Source: Struthio camelus
Lineage: Eukaryota > Chordata > Aves > Struthioniformes > Struthionidae
DNA length: 64,000 nucleotides
Reading direction: 5' to 3'
Assembly (NCBI RefSeq): GCF_040807025.1
Contig: NC_090953.1
Coordinates: 23,482,997 to 23,546,996, forward strand
Position numbers and translations under genes: made by a program. The notes under the pieces were generated by a model that saw only the letters and a list, made by a program, of their open reading frames with translations, was not told the origin of the DNA and made no database searches. Below are positions 23,801-36,762 of the stretch, piece by piece (the first letter of the stretch is position 1; each line of letters begins with the position of its first letter).

Positions 23801-26800
23801 GAGCAACAGAAAACCCCTCTCCTGGGACCCCTTCCAGGCGGAGGTAATGGTGCAGAGCATCCTCTGCGGGGTTTCAGCACGTCGGCTTCGAAAATGCCCT
23901 TTCCACGCGGCGTTATTGCATGGTGCAGCCCACGCGTGGCTGGACTGCATCCCGCGGGCTGGCCTCGGGCTGGGTTTCTCGGCGCCTCCAAGCCGTTCAG
24001 CGCAGCGTGCTGGCACGTCCCCCACCACGGGCCCCTCTTGCCGAGCAGCCTGCACCATCGCTCCCGCGCTCTGCCCAGCCTCGAGTTACCCTGAGCACTT
24101 GTGGGGTGATGTGAGGGTGACGTTCCTTGGGCCCTTGTGGTATCCCGGCAGTGATTTGGGTGCAAAGGGGTGGAGGGTGAAGGGGATAGAGCAGGTGCAG
24201 TTGGGTTTCCTCTGCCCTTTGCCTTCAAACCACTGTCCCTTGCCTTGTTCAGACACTCCTCAATGCATCAGCCCCGTTCCTCAGCCCGCGGAGCGGCGGC
24301 ACCGGCAGATCCACGAGTCCCATCCGCGGGATCCCCTCTGCAGGGACTGGGAGGTGAGGTCAAATGGAAAATGGGGCTGCAGAGCCCGAGGGGAGCAGGG
24401 CAGGGCCCTGTCCCTCAGACCACGAGCCCTGCCAAAACTTCACCCTGCTGGAAAGGACAGATATCTTTGAAAAGAGACACACACAGCGGAGGGGATGCCT
24501 TGTCCCAGCATGCTCTGCCCCAGCGCTCAGTGCTGTGTGTAGCCCACCCAGAGGTGCCTGAAGTGCCCGCGGGACCCTGAGCATTGCTGCAAGGGCCCTG
24601 ATGCCTCTCCAGAACAAAGCGAGGCTGCTGGGTTTCATCTGCGCCTGGAAGGGCCGGCCACGTTTCGATGCCGTGGCTGCCTCTGTCACAGGAGCTCGTT
24701 CCTGCCGAAATAACACCGTGTGGGTGGGACGTTCACCAGTGGGAGCCTTGGATGCCTGAGGGAGCTGGGTGGAGAGCTTTCCTAGCCTCCCCCGAGTAGG
24801 CTGGGGGCACCAAATAGCCTGGCTGCTGGGCAGAAGGCTGGGGGCCCTGAGCCACCCTCCCCTCCCGACATCCCACGCTCTGGGCATGGCTGAAAGCAGC
24901 TCCCAAAAGGGGAGGGAGGCTGGAGGTACCCGCCAGATCCTGGGGCTCATAGTGCCCAAATGGGACCCATGGCCATACCAGTCTCTGTTGCCTGTAGCTA
25001 TCTCTTTGGTGTCTTCAAAGGCCACCCAGAACCTATTTAACAGGCAAAAGCGGCCAGGAGCTCTGGAGGTGGATGGGGAATACCGTGGTCAGTCCTATGG
25101 CCTCCATTAGCCATACAGGGGCTCTGATTTCTCAGGTCCTTATTGCAAACAGAAACCCAGGATCTCCTTTTCATGGTAGCTTTTGTGCCAACAGCTCAGA
25201 CCATGCTGAGGATCACGTGAGCCTGTCCGTGGGGAGGAGACATTCGCTATCCCATCTGCCCGAGTGGGGCACGGAAGGAGACGGTGTCCCACAGCCCCTG
25301 GATCAAAGGGTGCAGGGTGGATTTGTGCTGGATCTGCGAGCTGAGCTGGCGACTTCTCTGCGAGAGCCTTCGCAGGTGCTGGGGAGGCAGAAGGAAGAGC
25401 TGGTGGAGGGGGACCAGGAGGTGGATCTCAGCAGGGTGAAGTCTGAGCTGCTGTCCCTCAAGCTAAAGGTATGTGGGCATCCCTCTAAAGCCAGGAAGGC
25501 AGAGAAGGCTGCTGAGAAATGGGAGTCCTTGAGGCTATCTCTTAAGAGACATCTACCCTCCCCATGTGGGGCCAAGAGGGGAATGAAGTGCTGGCTGGTT
25601 TTGTGCCATCCCTTTCATAGGGCTCAGGATCAGATGTGCCCAGCTTGAGGTCTTCCGATTTAGCCCAGCAGCCTGGCTAGCCTTGTGCTTGTAGGGGAGA
25701 CTCACTCGTGAGGATGTCCCTCCTTTAGAGACCAATTCCCAAACAGCTGACTGTCCTCTTTCCTGAGGGAGAAAACTCTGTTGGTCCTTACTGCCGTATC
25801 TCCTGTGGCAGATGCAGAACATGCAGGCCCACCTAGAGAGGGAGAAAAAGTGGCTGGAGCTGTCTCGCCGTGAGGACCAGGAGCAAAAGGGGGATATGCA
25901 TGATAGGTGAGTGGCGACCTGGAGCAAGGGCCTGTAGGCCGTCCAGAGAGACTGAGCAAGGCAAGGGCCACCTGCATGCCTGGAGCACTCTGCTCAGGCC
26001 TGGGGTCACTGCTTCTCAGCGGTGCTGGACAGGGGGTTTCATAGGAGCCAAAGGTTTAGGCACCGACTTTGATTGGGAGTCAGGTCTTTTCTGCCTTTGG
26101 TGCTTCTGAAAACCCCATCAGCACCTGCGGGTCCTGGCTCTGGACCAGATAGCCCCAATCACTACCCCGACTGCGGGCTCGAGGCCAGGAGCGCTGCTCA
26201 CCATCCCGTTCCAGTCTGGCCGGGGCAGCCTAAGCGTTGAGCCCATCTACTGCCTACTTGGCAGTCAGTGTGAAGAGTTGCTGGGTGAAAGCACCCTCCC
26301 TGGAAACTGCCTTCTCCGGCTGGTACCTCTCACCTCCAGCTCAGCATCACCAAATTAACCCCTGTCCTGGCCACAAGATCCTGCGTGTTGGGGTTACACA
26401 TTTTACTGTGCAACCGGGGCAGGTGGGGCATGTCCCGGTAACCCAGAGCAAAGGGCCAGCCGTGTACAGGCAGGGGAGGGAATGGCCAGAAGGGCATTTG
26501 GGATGGTGCTGGGGAAACCAGCCCGCGATACGAGGGCAGAGCAGCCTGCAGAGGCAGTGCAGGGTCTCTGCTCTCTCATGGTCACTACGTGGCTGCCTAC
26601 ATGAGCATGAATGTGTCCTTCCAGGATCCTTGGCCTGGAGCTGGAGGTGGCAAGAGCCAACACAGACCTGCGCGGGATGAGCTGTTGCCTGGGCTTGTCG
26701 GATCCCAGCCGGATGGCAGCAGGGGTAAGGGAAGCGTTGGGAAGAGGAGGTGTTTCCCATCTCAGAGGAGGCATGGCAAGGAGAAGGGCACCAGAAGGGC

Positions 26801-29800
26801 CCTGTTCCCTCATGGCAAGGGGTGGATGCTCTGCTCTTGCCTCCTCTCAGGCTCTTTGACCCCATGTGTGAGTCACTGTGGGCTGCAGAGCAGGGCAGAG
26901 GGACCCCCTACCACCTCCTTGCCTAGGAGACACCCCTGCAGGACAGCATTGGCAGGGACAATCCCTGACCAGCCGTCATCCCTGCCAAGCAGAGTGACTC
27001 CCAAAACCATGTTGCCTGGGGAGTTGCTCCTCTTCGGTCGCTCCAGGGAGGTCCCACAGTCGCATCCTGCACCAGTGCGTACTGTCTGCCTGGGAGGTGG
27101 CAGGAGCTGGTGGCTGTGGCTGCAGTAGGTTTCGAGCCACCCCACAAAAAGTATTTTGGTGTTCGATTCCCGTTGAGATCACGTGGAGCCAGAGGGGTGA
27201 GGAGGGTTAATTCTCTTCGCGGCTCTGGGCCTTTCTTTGGCTTGCAAGGTGGTCCAAGTTTGTCCCTTGCCTTAAAAATCAGGATGGAAACAAAAATCCT
27301 ATCTGCTTTCTTTTATTTGGGTTGGAGTTTCAGGGTCTTCAGTGCACACTTGGGTCCCATAGTTCAGCTTTTGTCTGTAGCGCTCATTGCCGCAAGCTCG
27401 ACCGTCATACAAAAGACTGTTCTGTGAGCGTCCAACCCAGAGAAGCCCAGCTGGGTCTGCTCCTTTCCTCCTTCCACCTCATCCCCAAAATAACCCTGAA
27501 GAGGGATGCTGTGCCGTGTGTTCGCTCGCGGCACCTCTGCAGGGTGACCATCACCCTCACACGAGGGAATCTCCAGCGCTGATGCTGCCAGCAGGAGACC
27601 TCCTGGTGGTGGCGACTCCTGCTAACCTTGGCTGGGCGGAAATTGTGAGTGTCTTCCCTGGCAGTGTCCCTGCCATGGTGAAATCACAGCCGGCCCTTTC
27701 CTTCGCGTCGCAGGGCTGGCGCCTGGCTCGCCACCAGCGCGGCGCGGATGGCTGGCGGGTCACGGGCCTGCTGCAGGCCAACGAAGCCCTGCACGAGCCC
27801 ATCGGCAGGGTGCAAGAGGCCGCCAGGAGCATCGATTTGGTACGTCCATGGGGCGAGAGCCACAGGCTGAGACGCTCCTTCCCGCTTAGCCCGCGTCCCC
27901 CTACGGATCTGGGTACCAAAGTCTCCTTGAATTACACAAGCAGTGGAGGAGTTTCGCTGTCAGTGGGGCAGATCCAGGTCCATTTTCCTGCATTTTTTTT
28001 GACGTTGGAAATGGAAATGTTTCATTATGAAAATGAAGCGTTAAACAGGCTCGGGTTCCTTGAAATGCTAGCTCTGGAAAAAAAAAAATTCCTCATCCAA
28101 AATTATCTACCAGACTTGATCGAAACCTGCGACCAGCCAAGGCAGGCTGATGTGAGCCCTTCCCCTGCTCACGCTGGCACTGGAGGACGGGACGTTGGGC
28201 CTTCCCCTGCTCACGCTGGCACTGGAGGACGGGACGTTGGGGTGGGGAACAGATGGGCAGAGGGTGACAGCCAACCCAGGCGGGGACGCAGGTAGCTCCT
28301 CGGTCTCTTGACCCTGATGCACCTGCTGGCACCCGGCAAACCACCCTGTCCCTCCTCTCCTGGCCCTGCTAGGAGAGGGAGCAGCTCTCCCGCGAGGTGG
28401 CCTGGCTGGAGCGGAGGGGGTCTGAGCTCGGCGCAAAGCCAGATCCAGCCTCGAGCGACAGCGCGAGACTCCCCAAGGTAGTGCGAGGCGAGCAGAGGGC
28501 GTGCAGGGGATCGACCCCGTGGGCTGGGTGCTGGGTGCTGGGGGTGAGGCACCTAGAGGTCCCTGCTGGGGATGGCACGACAGGGAGGAAGGGGATGCCA
28601 CCGGCTCGCCTGGTTTTCAGGAGAAGGAGCAGCGTCATCAGCGAGCGGAGGAGCTCTCGCAGTGGCTGGCGCCTGCGCTGGGGAGCCAGGGGGGCTTTGG
28701 GGACTGGACGCTGGACCTCCAGCCGGAGCTGCCAGCAGGCAGGTGATGTCCTGGGGACCGAGGCATGGGAGCCCTGGGGTGTTTCGATCAGAGGAGCTCT
28801 CTGTGCTGGCACTGCCTTTGCATGCGGGGCTGGGTACGTGCACCCACACACCAGCCAGTCCGGAGAGCTGGGTACGCACACGCTCTGTGGCAGGAGCTCC
28901 GGGGCCAAGACTAGCAGGAGAGGAGAGGGCTGTGATGCACTTTCAGAGGCAGGGGCTGGCACTGCAGGGGAGGAGGATTTTGTGCCAGCAGGAACTAGAT
29001 GAGCAGGAAAGACCAGGAGGTTGCAGAAAGGTCTAGGAGATGCTGGGGGTGTCTCTCCGGGCTTGCCAGGATGGTGCTGTTCACAGGGAGTTGCTGGCTT
29101 TGGAGCAGAGGGAAATGCGGGTGCTGCGGCTGCATGGCTCCGATCTGGAGGAGGCTTTGCAGGGCCACGGGGAAGACCTGCAATGCCGGCCGGGAGAGCA
29201 GCGGCAGGTGAGCCCGCACGGGAAGGACGGGCTACCAGGCTTGGCCTGGCACCTCCCTCTGGGCCTTTAGATGTGCCATTGCTTCCCTAAAAAAGCTAGA
29301 AGCCTCCTCTCCACTTTGCCACTGACTTGTTCTTAGACCTTGGACATGTCACAGTGTGCATGCCTCAGTTTCCCCATCCAGAAACTTGTGTTAATGCTGG
29401 TGAAACTCTGCAGTGCCCAGAGGTTAGGCGAGGAGGATGCTGGAGATGCACCAGCACGTCCTGAGCTGCTGCTGCAGAGCTCTAGGTCTGGGCAGTCCAG
29501 GAGAGAGGAGGAGGTATGTGGCCTATATGCAGGAGGAACATATCTAACAAGGTCTTATACATGCATTTTCTAGCAGACTGAGGTCCCAGCAAGATCCAGC
29601 GACGTTACAAGCCCTGGCCTACAACAGGGTCATCCTGTGGCTTCCCTGGCAAGGTGGGTCTCGTGGCACGGGTCAGGAACCTCTGCTGCCTGAGAGCCGC
29701 TACCCGGCTCTGCCTGCTGCAGTGGGAGCGGGGAGCAGATGGATGCAAGGACGTCTGAGGACCACAGGGTTGCCGCTGCTGAGCATCTCCTCCTCACACG

Positions 29801-32800
29801 GCAGGGCCGGCAGCAGTGTTGCATCCCCCGCGCAGGAGAGGCTCAGCCCTCTCCAATCTGTGCAATGCAGCCCTCAGGGCTCAGGCCCTCCGAGAGAGCC
29901 GTCGGAGGAGGCTCCTGCGGACTTCGTGCCTCCCGGGCGTCTGTCCGAGGTGGAGAGGCTACGGCGAGAGCTGCAAAGAGAGATCACTGCCCGCCAGGAG
30001 AAGGAAGAGCTGGTGCAGACTTTGAGAGCGGTACGTCCAGAAAGGGTTATTGGAGTCCCTTCAGGGAGACAGCGTCCGGGGCACGACCCAGCTGAACCAC
30101 GTTAGATGGCCGTGACCCTTCAGCTGCCTTGGGAGAAGTGCACCATGGACCTAGAGGCCTGCCGAGATGCTCTGGGTTTTAAAACTGGCCCTGGGTGGGG
30201 AACGTGTTGTGTATCAGATCATTCAAGCTCTAGGGAGGATTTATGAGGACGCGCACACCCTCCAAACCTACGTCTGCAACAGTGCAGCAGAGTTCCAAAA
30301 AGGAAGAAAGAAGGGACAAAGGCACTAGTGGGATTGCACCTAGCCCCAAATGCCTCCCGCGCCTGCTTCCGCACCCCTCGTTTCTTCCACCCAGGCTGCG
30401 CTGTATCTCCTCCCTTATCTCAAGATGGACTTTCTGTGTCTGGGGTGGTGCTCTTTTTTCCTTCCTTGTCCTCCCCCCCTCCGCCTCCCTCACTGCTCTC
30501 GTTATCATTTCTTGTGCATGGCTCAGTCAGCAGCTCCTGCCCCCAGGCCGTGCGGGGAAGGAGGCTTTGGCTCCCTTGCTGCCTTTGCCATGCAGATCCG
30601 GCTCTCTTTGCGGGTGCTGGGGGGAAATGGGCACTTGGGGCCCCAAAAAGCCTCACCCTGGGGCAGCCCTGGAGGAGGCAAAGCAAGGGTGCCCTGCATG
30701 GACCTGAAGGGAGCTGAACCCCAACGAGACCTGTCCTAGCCTTGCTCCCCCCAGCTCTCCTTCTTCTTCCTCAGGGGGTAACTCGGGGCATAGCTGGGGT
30801 GAATACAGGCCTTTCTGGAAAGGCTGGACACCCTCTGGGAGCTGGTGCGTGTCCTCTGGACGGAGAGAGGCAGGGAGGAGGTCGGTGGTGGCCCCAACTC
30901 TCACACTGCCCGCTTGGTCCTAGGAGCTGGAGGAGCTGAAGCAGAAGAAAGCTGGAGAAATCCAGGTGAGAGGGGCTGGGTGCCACCGCCACGTGCTAGC
31001 CTGGGGTGCCGACGGGCGAGCCCTGTTACCCAGCCGTCATCCCTGCGGGTTTCCCTGGCCACCCTTCCTTCCTGGCGGGGACGTGGCAACAGAGACGTGG
31101 AGACTGCTAGCAGAGCAGTAGGTTTGGGGTACCCCCGCGTACACAGCGGCGTTGGCTCTCACTCTCTCGCATACCGCAGCATCTGCCCCCGTTTACCCAC
31201 GCTCATTTAGAGGATGCAGCTATCAGGGCTGATAAAAGGCAGCAAGGGCCTTGTCTGTTCCAGGCTCTCCGCACTTTCAGGCGGAGAGAGCATGGTGCTC
31301 TGCTCCCTCCCGAGGACCCTGGGAGGCGGGCTACGTCTCGCACGAGCCCTCGTAGGTCACCAGGGATCTCACTGCACAGTCCAGGCATCAGGGCTTTGCA
31401 GGGTGTTGGGGAGCATCTCGCAGGCTCTGGGGATGCATCCCTGAGGAGCCAAGATTTGGTCTCATGGTCTGAAAGCACCCTTGGGTGCTGGCTGGCTAGG
31501 GAATGGGCAAGACACCCACTATCAGCTGAGGTCTCTGTGTTGTGTTGGCTGAGCCTGTGATGAGCTGGACAGACTCAGCTGGAGATGGGCTGTGCGCTGG
31601 CTGCTGTCCCAGCGTCAACCCTGTGCCCCTCCTGGCCCAGGCCTCACTAGGGCAAGCTGACGCTGAGCTAGCTCTGGTGCGGGAAGAGCTCCAGAAAGTC
31701 TGGCACATGCTGAAAACGCGGGACACGGAGCTGGAGCAGCAGCACCTGAAGCTGGAGCAGGCCAGACACCAGGTATGACACCTGCGTCCCAGCAGGTGCC
31801 AGGGCCTCGAGGTCCCCCAGAGAGCTGCCTGCACCGCACTCGGCACTGCACGTGGGGAGAAACTTGTCCCAGCCCTACTGTGGTCACCACAGACGCAGGG
31901 TGCAGTAGATGGGAGAGGCATGGAAACGATTTGTCCGGTGCCCACAAGGTCACCCCATATGTCCACCCCCTGCTTCCCTCTCTGCCGGCAGAGGAGGCCT
32001 TGCAGCCCCTCAGGGTGTCCCCAGCCCACGCGGGCTGGACCCATGCCCAGCCGAGAGCAGGGCTCTCTCCCCGTTCCCCTGGCCTGGTTTTGAGCACACT
32101 GGAGACATCAGCTAGCCCAGGCCAGGACCAGATTAACAGGGCAGTAGCGTTTAGCCACGGGGCAACGGAGACAGCCCAGGGTCAGCAACGCTTTGGAGGC
32201 AAGAGACAGAGCTTTGGTGGGGGAGCCCGGCTGAGGACAGGGCAGCCTGTTCGGAAGCAGGTACCGCTGGCAATAACCTCCCTCCTGTGGCTGTTGGCAG
32301 CACGCAGAGTGCAGCTCCGAGAAGCAGAGGCTGGAACAACTCGTTACAACCCTGGAGCAGCAGCTGGCCGAGAAGTAAGGCCTGACAGGGTCCAACGGGC
32401 CGGAGTAAGGGATGCGCAGCACAAAACTGGCTGCTTGGAGGTGCAGCAGTGGCTGCGACGGTCTGGGAGGCGTGTGGAGGGGCTAAAGTGCCCCAAACGC
32501 TTCCCTTGAGGTTGCCCTCGAGGGAGTCCAGCGCTGAGTATCTTGCAACGGGTGCAAGCACTGAGAGGGGGAAAGAGGCCCCCGTGGGCTGGGGACGAGG
32601 TGTGCAGGGGCCCTTGGGTGTGAGGCTCTCCTTCGCCCCGAGCGAGTCTGCAGCGTGGGGCGCTCTGTGCTGGGGAGGGGGGTTAGTGCCCCCGATTCGG
32701 ACCTGGCAGGGCCAAGTCTTGGGGTTGAAGGGGCTCCATGGGCCTGGGGGTGTTTTTTTAAGCTCAGTCTTGTGTCCCCCAGAGACCAGGCCTTGAGGCA

Positions 32801-35800
32801 GCTCAGACAGGAGAAAGAAAGGGAAAAAACCGAGCTGGAGATTAAAGCATCCTCGCTGGACGCAGTGACGGTAACGCTGGAGAGGGACGCGGGAGGGACG
32901 CGGTGCAAGGCTGCCGCCGGGGCAGAGACGGAGTCTGTGCATGGGCGCCGGAGGCAGCTGGCCTCCGTGGGTGTCCCCGTCCCGCTCCCCGGCTTCGGGG
33001 CATGGGCAGGGCCACGTCTCCGCTCCCGGCTGCTCCCCAGCAGCTCCGCAGGACCTCGGGACCCGAGGGGGACGTTTCTGATGAACCGGCACGCAGCACG
33101 GCTGGCAACAGAGGTTGTCACGGCTCTTCCATCAGCGCTCGAATAGGAACCTTTGACAATGTGGCTGCTGTTTGAGTGAAAGCTGTTAAGCAGTCCGCCA
33201 GGCAGCAAACCCACGGGAAGTGCCAGTCTCAGCGGGATGCTCCTCCGGCTGAGGGTGCTGGCACGAGCGTGGGTGAGGGCCCCCTCCCGGGTCCTGAAGG
33301 CTGTGAGCTGCGGTCCGCAGAGCCACGCTGCCGATGCTGTGTTTTCTCTGCTGGGCAGGATACGTGCCAGCGGCCGGAGCAGCGTCCGCGGTGCGGGGCT
33401 TTGAGAGCCGCCGCAGGACCGGTCTCCTTGCGCGCAGGCGTCCAGGGGCTCTGCAGCCTCTCCCTGACCTCCTTGGCAGCTTAATCCAAATTGTCCGGCT
33501 GACTTGGTCTGCATTTTCCTGCAGCCCTTCCAGGCTGCCCAGACCTGTTACATCACCCTCCCCGGAGCTCTCCTCCCTGGATGGATTTGCTCTTGCTTTA
33601 TTTGTCAGCTCTTATCTCATCCCCATCTGCCTCCTGGGACTTTTTGGCATGTCGACGGCCACGCCGGTGCCCCAAGCCTGACCAAAGCCCTGCTTGCTTG
33701 TGCGCAGAGAGGGCTTTGCTGGCAGAGAGCCCCTGACACCCCTCTGTGTGTCCTCCCCAGCCTCCCAACACGGAGGTCCCGCGAGATGCTGCCCCTCAGG
33801 TCCCTGCAGCTCCCAGCCCGGCAGAGACACCCAGCAGCGACCTCAGCCGGGGCCGCTGCAGCCTCGCGCAAGGCAAGTGCTTTTATGCTTTTCTCTGCCC
33901 TCGCTGGCCCTCACAAACCAAAGGAGGCTGTTGTCCTGCTCAGATGCTTCACCGCTCGCAGCCCGGCGGGACGAGTCACACACTCACTTTGGAAATGGCT
34001 GGAGGAGGCGCTTTGGAAAGCTGCTGCTGCCAGGGGGCCCTGTGCCGGAGGGCTCGCGGGAGCGCTCCCCACCCGCTCCCGCGCAGAGTTGCTGTCAGAG
34101 GCTTGGCACCGGCGCAGGTGGGGAATTGTCCCTGTGAGCCTTTCTGCCAGCTCCACCGATGGGGAGATGCCTCCCCCGGGGGTGTAAGGGAGTTAGGAGC
34201 AGCGAGGGGTGATGTCTCCAGTGGCTCCAGCTTTGCTCTGCCTGCCCTCGCGGTCAGGGGCCCTGGTGTCCCTCTCTCGGCTGGGTCTGGCAGCGCTGGC
34301 TGGAGGGAGTCCCCCTCACCAGCCCTCCCAGGGTCTCCTCCCAGCACCTGAATGTCCCCTGCCTCCTAAAATCAGGCACACAAGGCAGCCAGCTTGCATT
34401 GGTGATGCCAGACTGCCCGAGCGGGACGATGGCCCGGGGCTGCTCCCAGCCATCATCCCCTCTGCCTCTCACCTGCAGGCGGTGCGGACCGAGGCGCTGA
34501 GCAGCAGGACGAAGAGGTCTTCTCCTCCCCAGGTGGATGGCGGGACGGCACAAAGGTGAGGAGCCGGGGAGTGAAGGAGCTCGGCCATGCGCTGGGCCGG
34601 GTCGCTGCTCTGCCACCATGTCCCCGTTGGACCCTGGGCTGGTCCCTCCAACCCTGCTCCCCGTGGGGCCGTGCACACCCGGCTGCCCTGGGTTTAAGGG
34701 GCAGTAAAGCAGCAGGCGGGCTGGGAGCCAGCTGCATCCTTAGACCCCTTGTCAACTCCTGCCCTGGGCTCCCTTGGGAGTTTTTAAGCTCTGCTGTCCC
34801 CAGCATCTAAGTGACTTAGGAGCATGAGAGCGGCCTTCGAAAGGCAACGGAGTGCTTGGGGTCCTGAGATGCAGATGCTCAACCAGGCAGGCTTCTGCAA
34901 GTCTCTCTGGGTGGGGAATCGCCCATTACTGCTGTTACAGCAGCAGGGAGGGGTTGGAGCCCCTGCGCCTGCCCGCCGCTCGGTCCAGCCCCGTCTCCAC
35001 GCTAGAGATAGCTCGATGCGGTTCCCCAGCGATGCCGCCGGCACCTCTCCGTCTCCTGCTGCCCACGGGGTGAGGAGGGAGGCCAGCACCGTCCCCGACT
35101 AGCCCGGGGAAGCGCCGAGCGCTGCCCGCGTCCCCCTCTGGCTCGCAGGCTCTGCGTCAGCGCCGGGACGGACGAGCCGCCGGCAGCCCCGCCGCTGCGC
35201 TCCGCAGCCTGAAACAGCAGCAGCAGCGAGTGACCGAGCAGGTAACGCGGCGCGTCCCGGCGCTCTGAGTCATCCCCTCCTTGCCACTGCCTGCGGAGGC
35301 GGCGGGGGCAGGTATTTGGGGAAAGGCCTGGGGCTCTCAGCCCCACGTCCCCCCAGCCAGCAAGAGCTGGGAGAGTCCCGAGCATCTGCTTTCTGCCGCT
35401 CCTGCAGCTCAAAGGCTTGTTCAGGCAGAGGCAGCAGCTCCCAACGGACCTCTGGACGCTGCTGGGAGAGCAGAGAGCTAGGACGTCCCGCGGGGTAAGA
35501 AGCGCCTTTCTCCTTTCCCCTAGTTTAATCCCATGGGGTGGGAGCTGAGGTCGGTTCCTGGCAAACCAGCCAGGTGGCCATGGGACTGCGGCTTGCATTG
35601 CAACGGAGACTTGTCGGACATGGGGTCCGCGCTGTGATACCCGTTCCCTGCCACGTGTCCCAGGAGCCTGAAGTGCCCCCGTGCTGTTACGACCCCCCCC
35701 CCCCCAAAATCCCTCCTGCGCTGGGTTTTGCAGCCCCGGGTGAATGCAGGGGGAGCTGCCAGCGCCCCAGGGAGACCTGCACAAGAGGCAGCCGAGCGCA

Positions 35801-36761
35801 CGGGGCTGCCGTGCGCAGGGCACCCCGGCCCTCCCGCGCGGCAGCGACGGCAACCGGAGCCCGAGGGCGCAGCTGCGGGAGAAAGCCCCACGGGTAGGAG
35901 GGGAGGGCGGGCGGCCGCATCCTTGCAGGGGCTCGGCGTCCCCCTCCCACAACGTGGGCGCTGTCGGGAGGCTGAGCAGCCTGCCCAGGCCTCCTGGAGC
36001 AGCCTGTGCCCCAGCGCCCCTCCGCCTGTCTGCTCTCCTCTCTAGATTTCCAGCCCGGCCTTCGAAATGCAGGAGCTGCAGCAGAGGAGTGAAGAGGTAG
36101 CGTGGCCACGCTCCGCGGCTCGCTGCCGGGGAGCTTGCGGCCCAGCTGGAGGGCACCTGGGGGGAGGCAGGCAGGATTGGCCCATAGGGGTGCTGAGCAC
36201 ACCCCAACCCAGCTGCATAACAAGTATCCGGGGTGCTTGATGGAGAGAGGCAGCATCTTTTCAGCCCGGGGCTATTGCAGGGACGGCCAAGTCTGGAGCC
36301 CCCGGGGGACGTGACATGCTGTCGCCTCCAGAGCCTGCGTCCAGCTCTCTGCCCCAGACGCTGACCTGATGACATCGCTTCCCCAAAAAGCTTGTCTTCC
36401 CACCACCGTGGTGTATGTGAGTGCCTTCCCCATGCAGCCAGCGGCTGGGCCCCCGGAGAGGAGGCAGCTCAAGTTCCCCGGCACTGCTTCGTCTGGAAAG
36501 CGCCAGCACCCTGCACGCTCCAGGGTGGGCTGGGGTGAGACACCCCTGCCCCGCAGTGGTCACAGGGCCACCGCAGCTGAGGACGGTTCCTGCTCCTAAC
36601 AGCGGGGCATGAACGTTGCTGGCCTGCGGCTGAGCAGCGAGCACCGGGATGGGAAAAGGTTTCCGCTACACAACCACAGCCACGTGCACACGTGCAGGCA
36701 TGCTTTGTGTCGACCTCTCTATCTATTTAACGGCCACCCATTTAGGCTGGTAATGAAATAA
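23801..36761 (+). CDS. Unnamed multi-exon coiled-coil protein (5' end open)
   Basis: Reconstructed exons: 23801-23843 and 24253-24353 (tentative), 25316-25468, 25812-25906, 26625-26724, 27714-27839, 28373-28477, 28621-28742, 29087-29207, 29421-29513, 29836-30030, 30809-30880, 30924-30965, 31641-31772, 32301-32374, 32783-32870, 33761-33872, 34479-34555, 35149-35241, 35408-35494, 35750-35893, 36046-36096, 36438-36524, 36603-36761. Splice signals and phases agree throughout, mostly phase 0, giving at least about 820 residues. Coiled-coil heptads recur: QKEELVEGDQEVDLSRVKSE, MQNMQAHLEREKKWLELSRR, EVERLRRELQREITARQEKE, VREELQKVWHMLKTRDTELE, EKQRLEQLVTTLEQQLAEK. The C-terminal third is less coiled, Arg/Gln/Pro-rich, and ends HPFRLVMK. 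No enzyme motif, signal peptide or membrane span was seen. The exon at 33761-33872 uses a GC donor. Function is unknown; a structural, centrosomal, ciliary or Golgi role would be a guess. Confidence 0.72.
28158..28241. repeat. Perfect 42-bp tandem duplication
   Basis: Copies 28158-28199 and 28200-28241, starting CCTTCCCCTGCTCACGCTGG, are identical. They lie in an intron of the coiled-coil gene, so they add no residues. Identity suggests a recent event. Confidence 0.92.
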
Positions 36762-36762
36762 A
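36757..36762 (+). terminator. Poly(A) signal of the coiled-coil gene, overlapping its stop
   Basis: AATAAA at 36757-36762 contains the in-frame TAA stop (36759-36761) of the last exon as reconstructed. The mRNA would then have a 3' UTR of only about 15-25 bases. If the true stop lies in another frame, the UTR is longer. Confidence 0.6.

Noticed and set aside
32151-33514. 313- and 343-codon minus frames
   Set aside because: They overlap each other and confirmed + exons; GC-driven open frames with no recognisable motif.
35002-36375. 457-codon minus frame
   Set aside because: Antisense shadow of GC-rich exons and introns of the coiled-coil gene. Composition is Pro/Arg/Gly-rich without domains, and the + strand exons explain the region.
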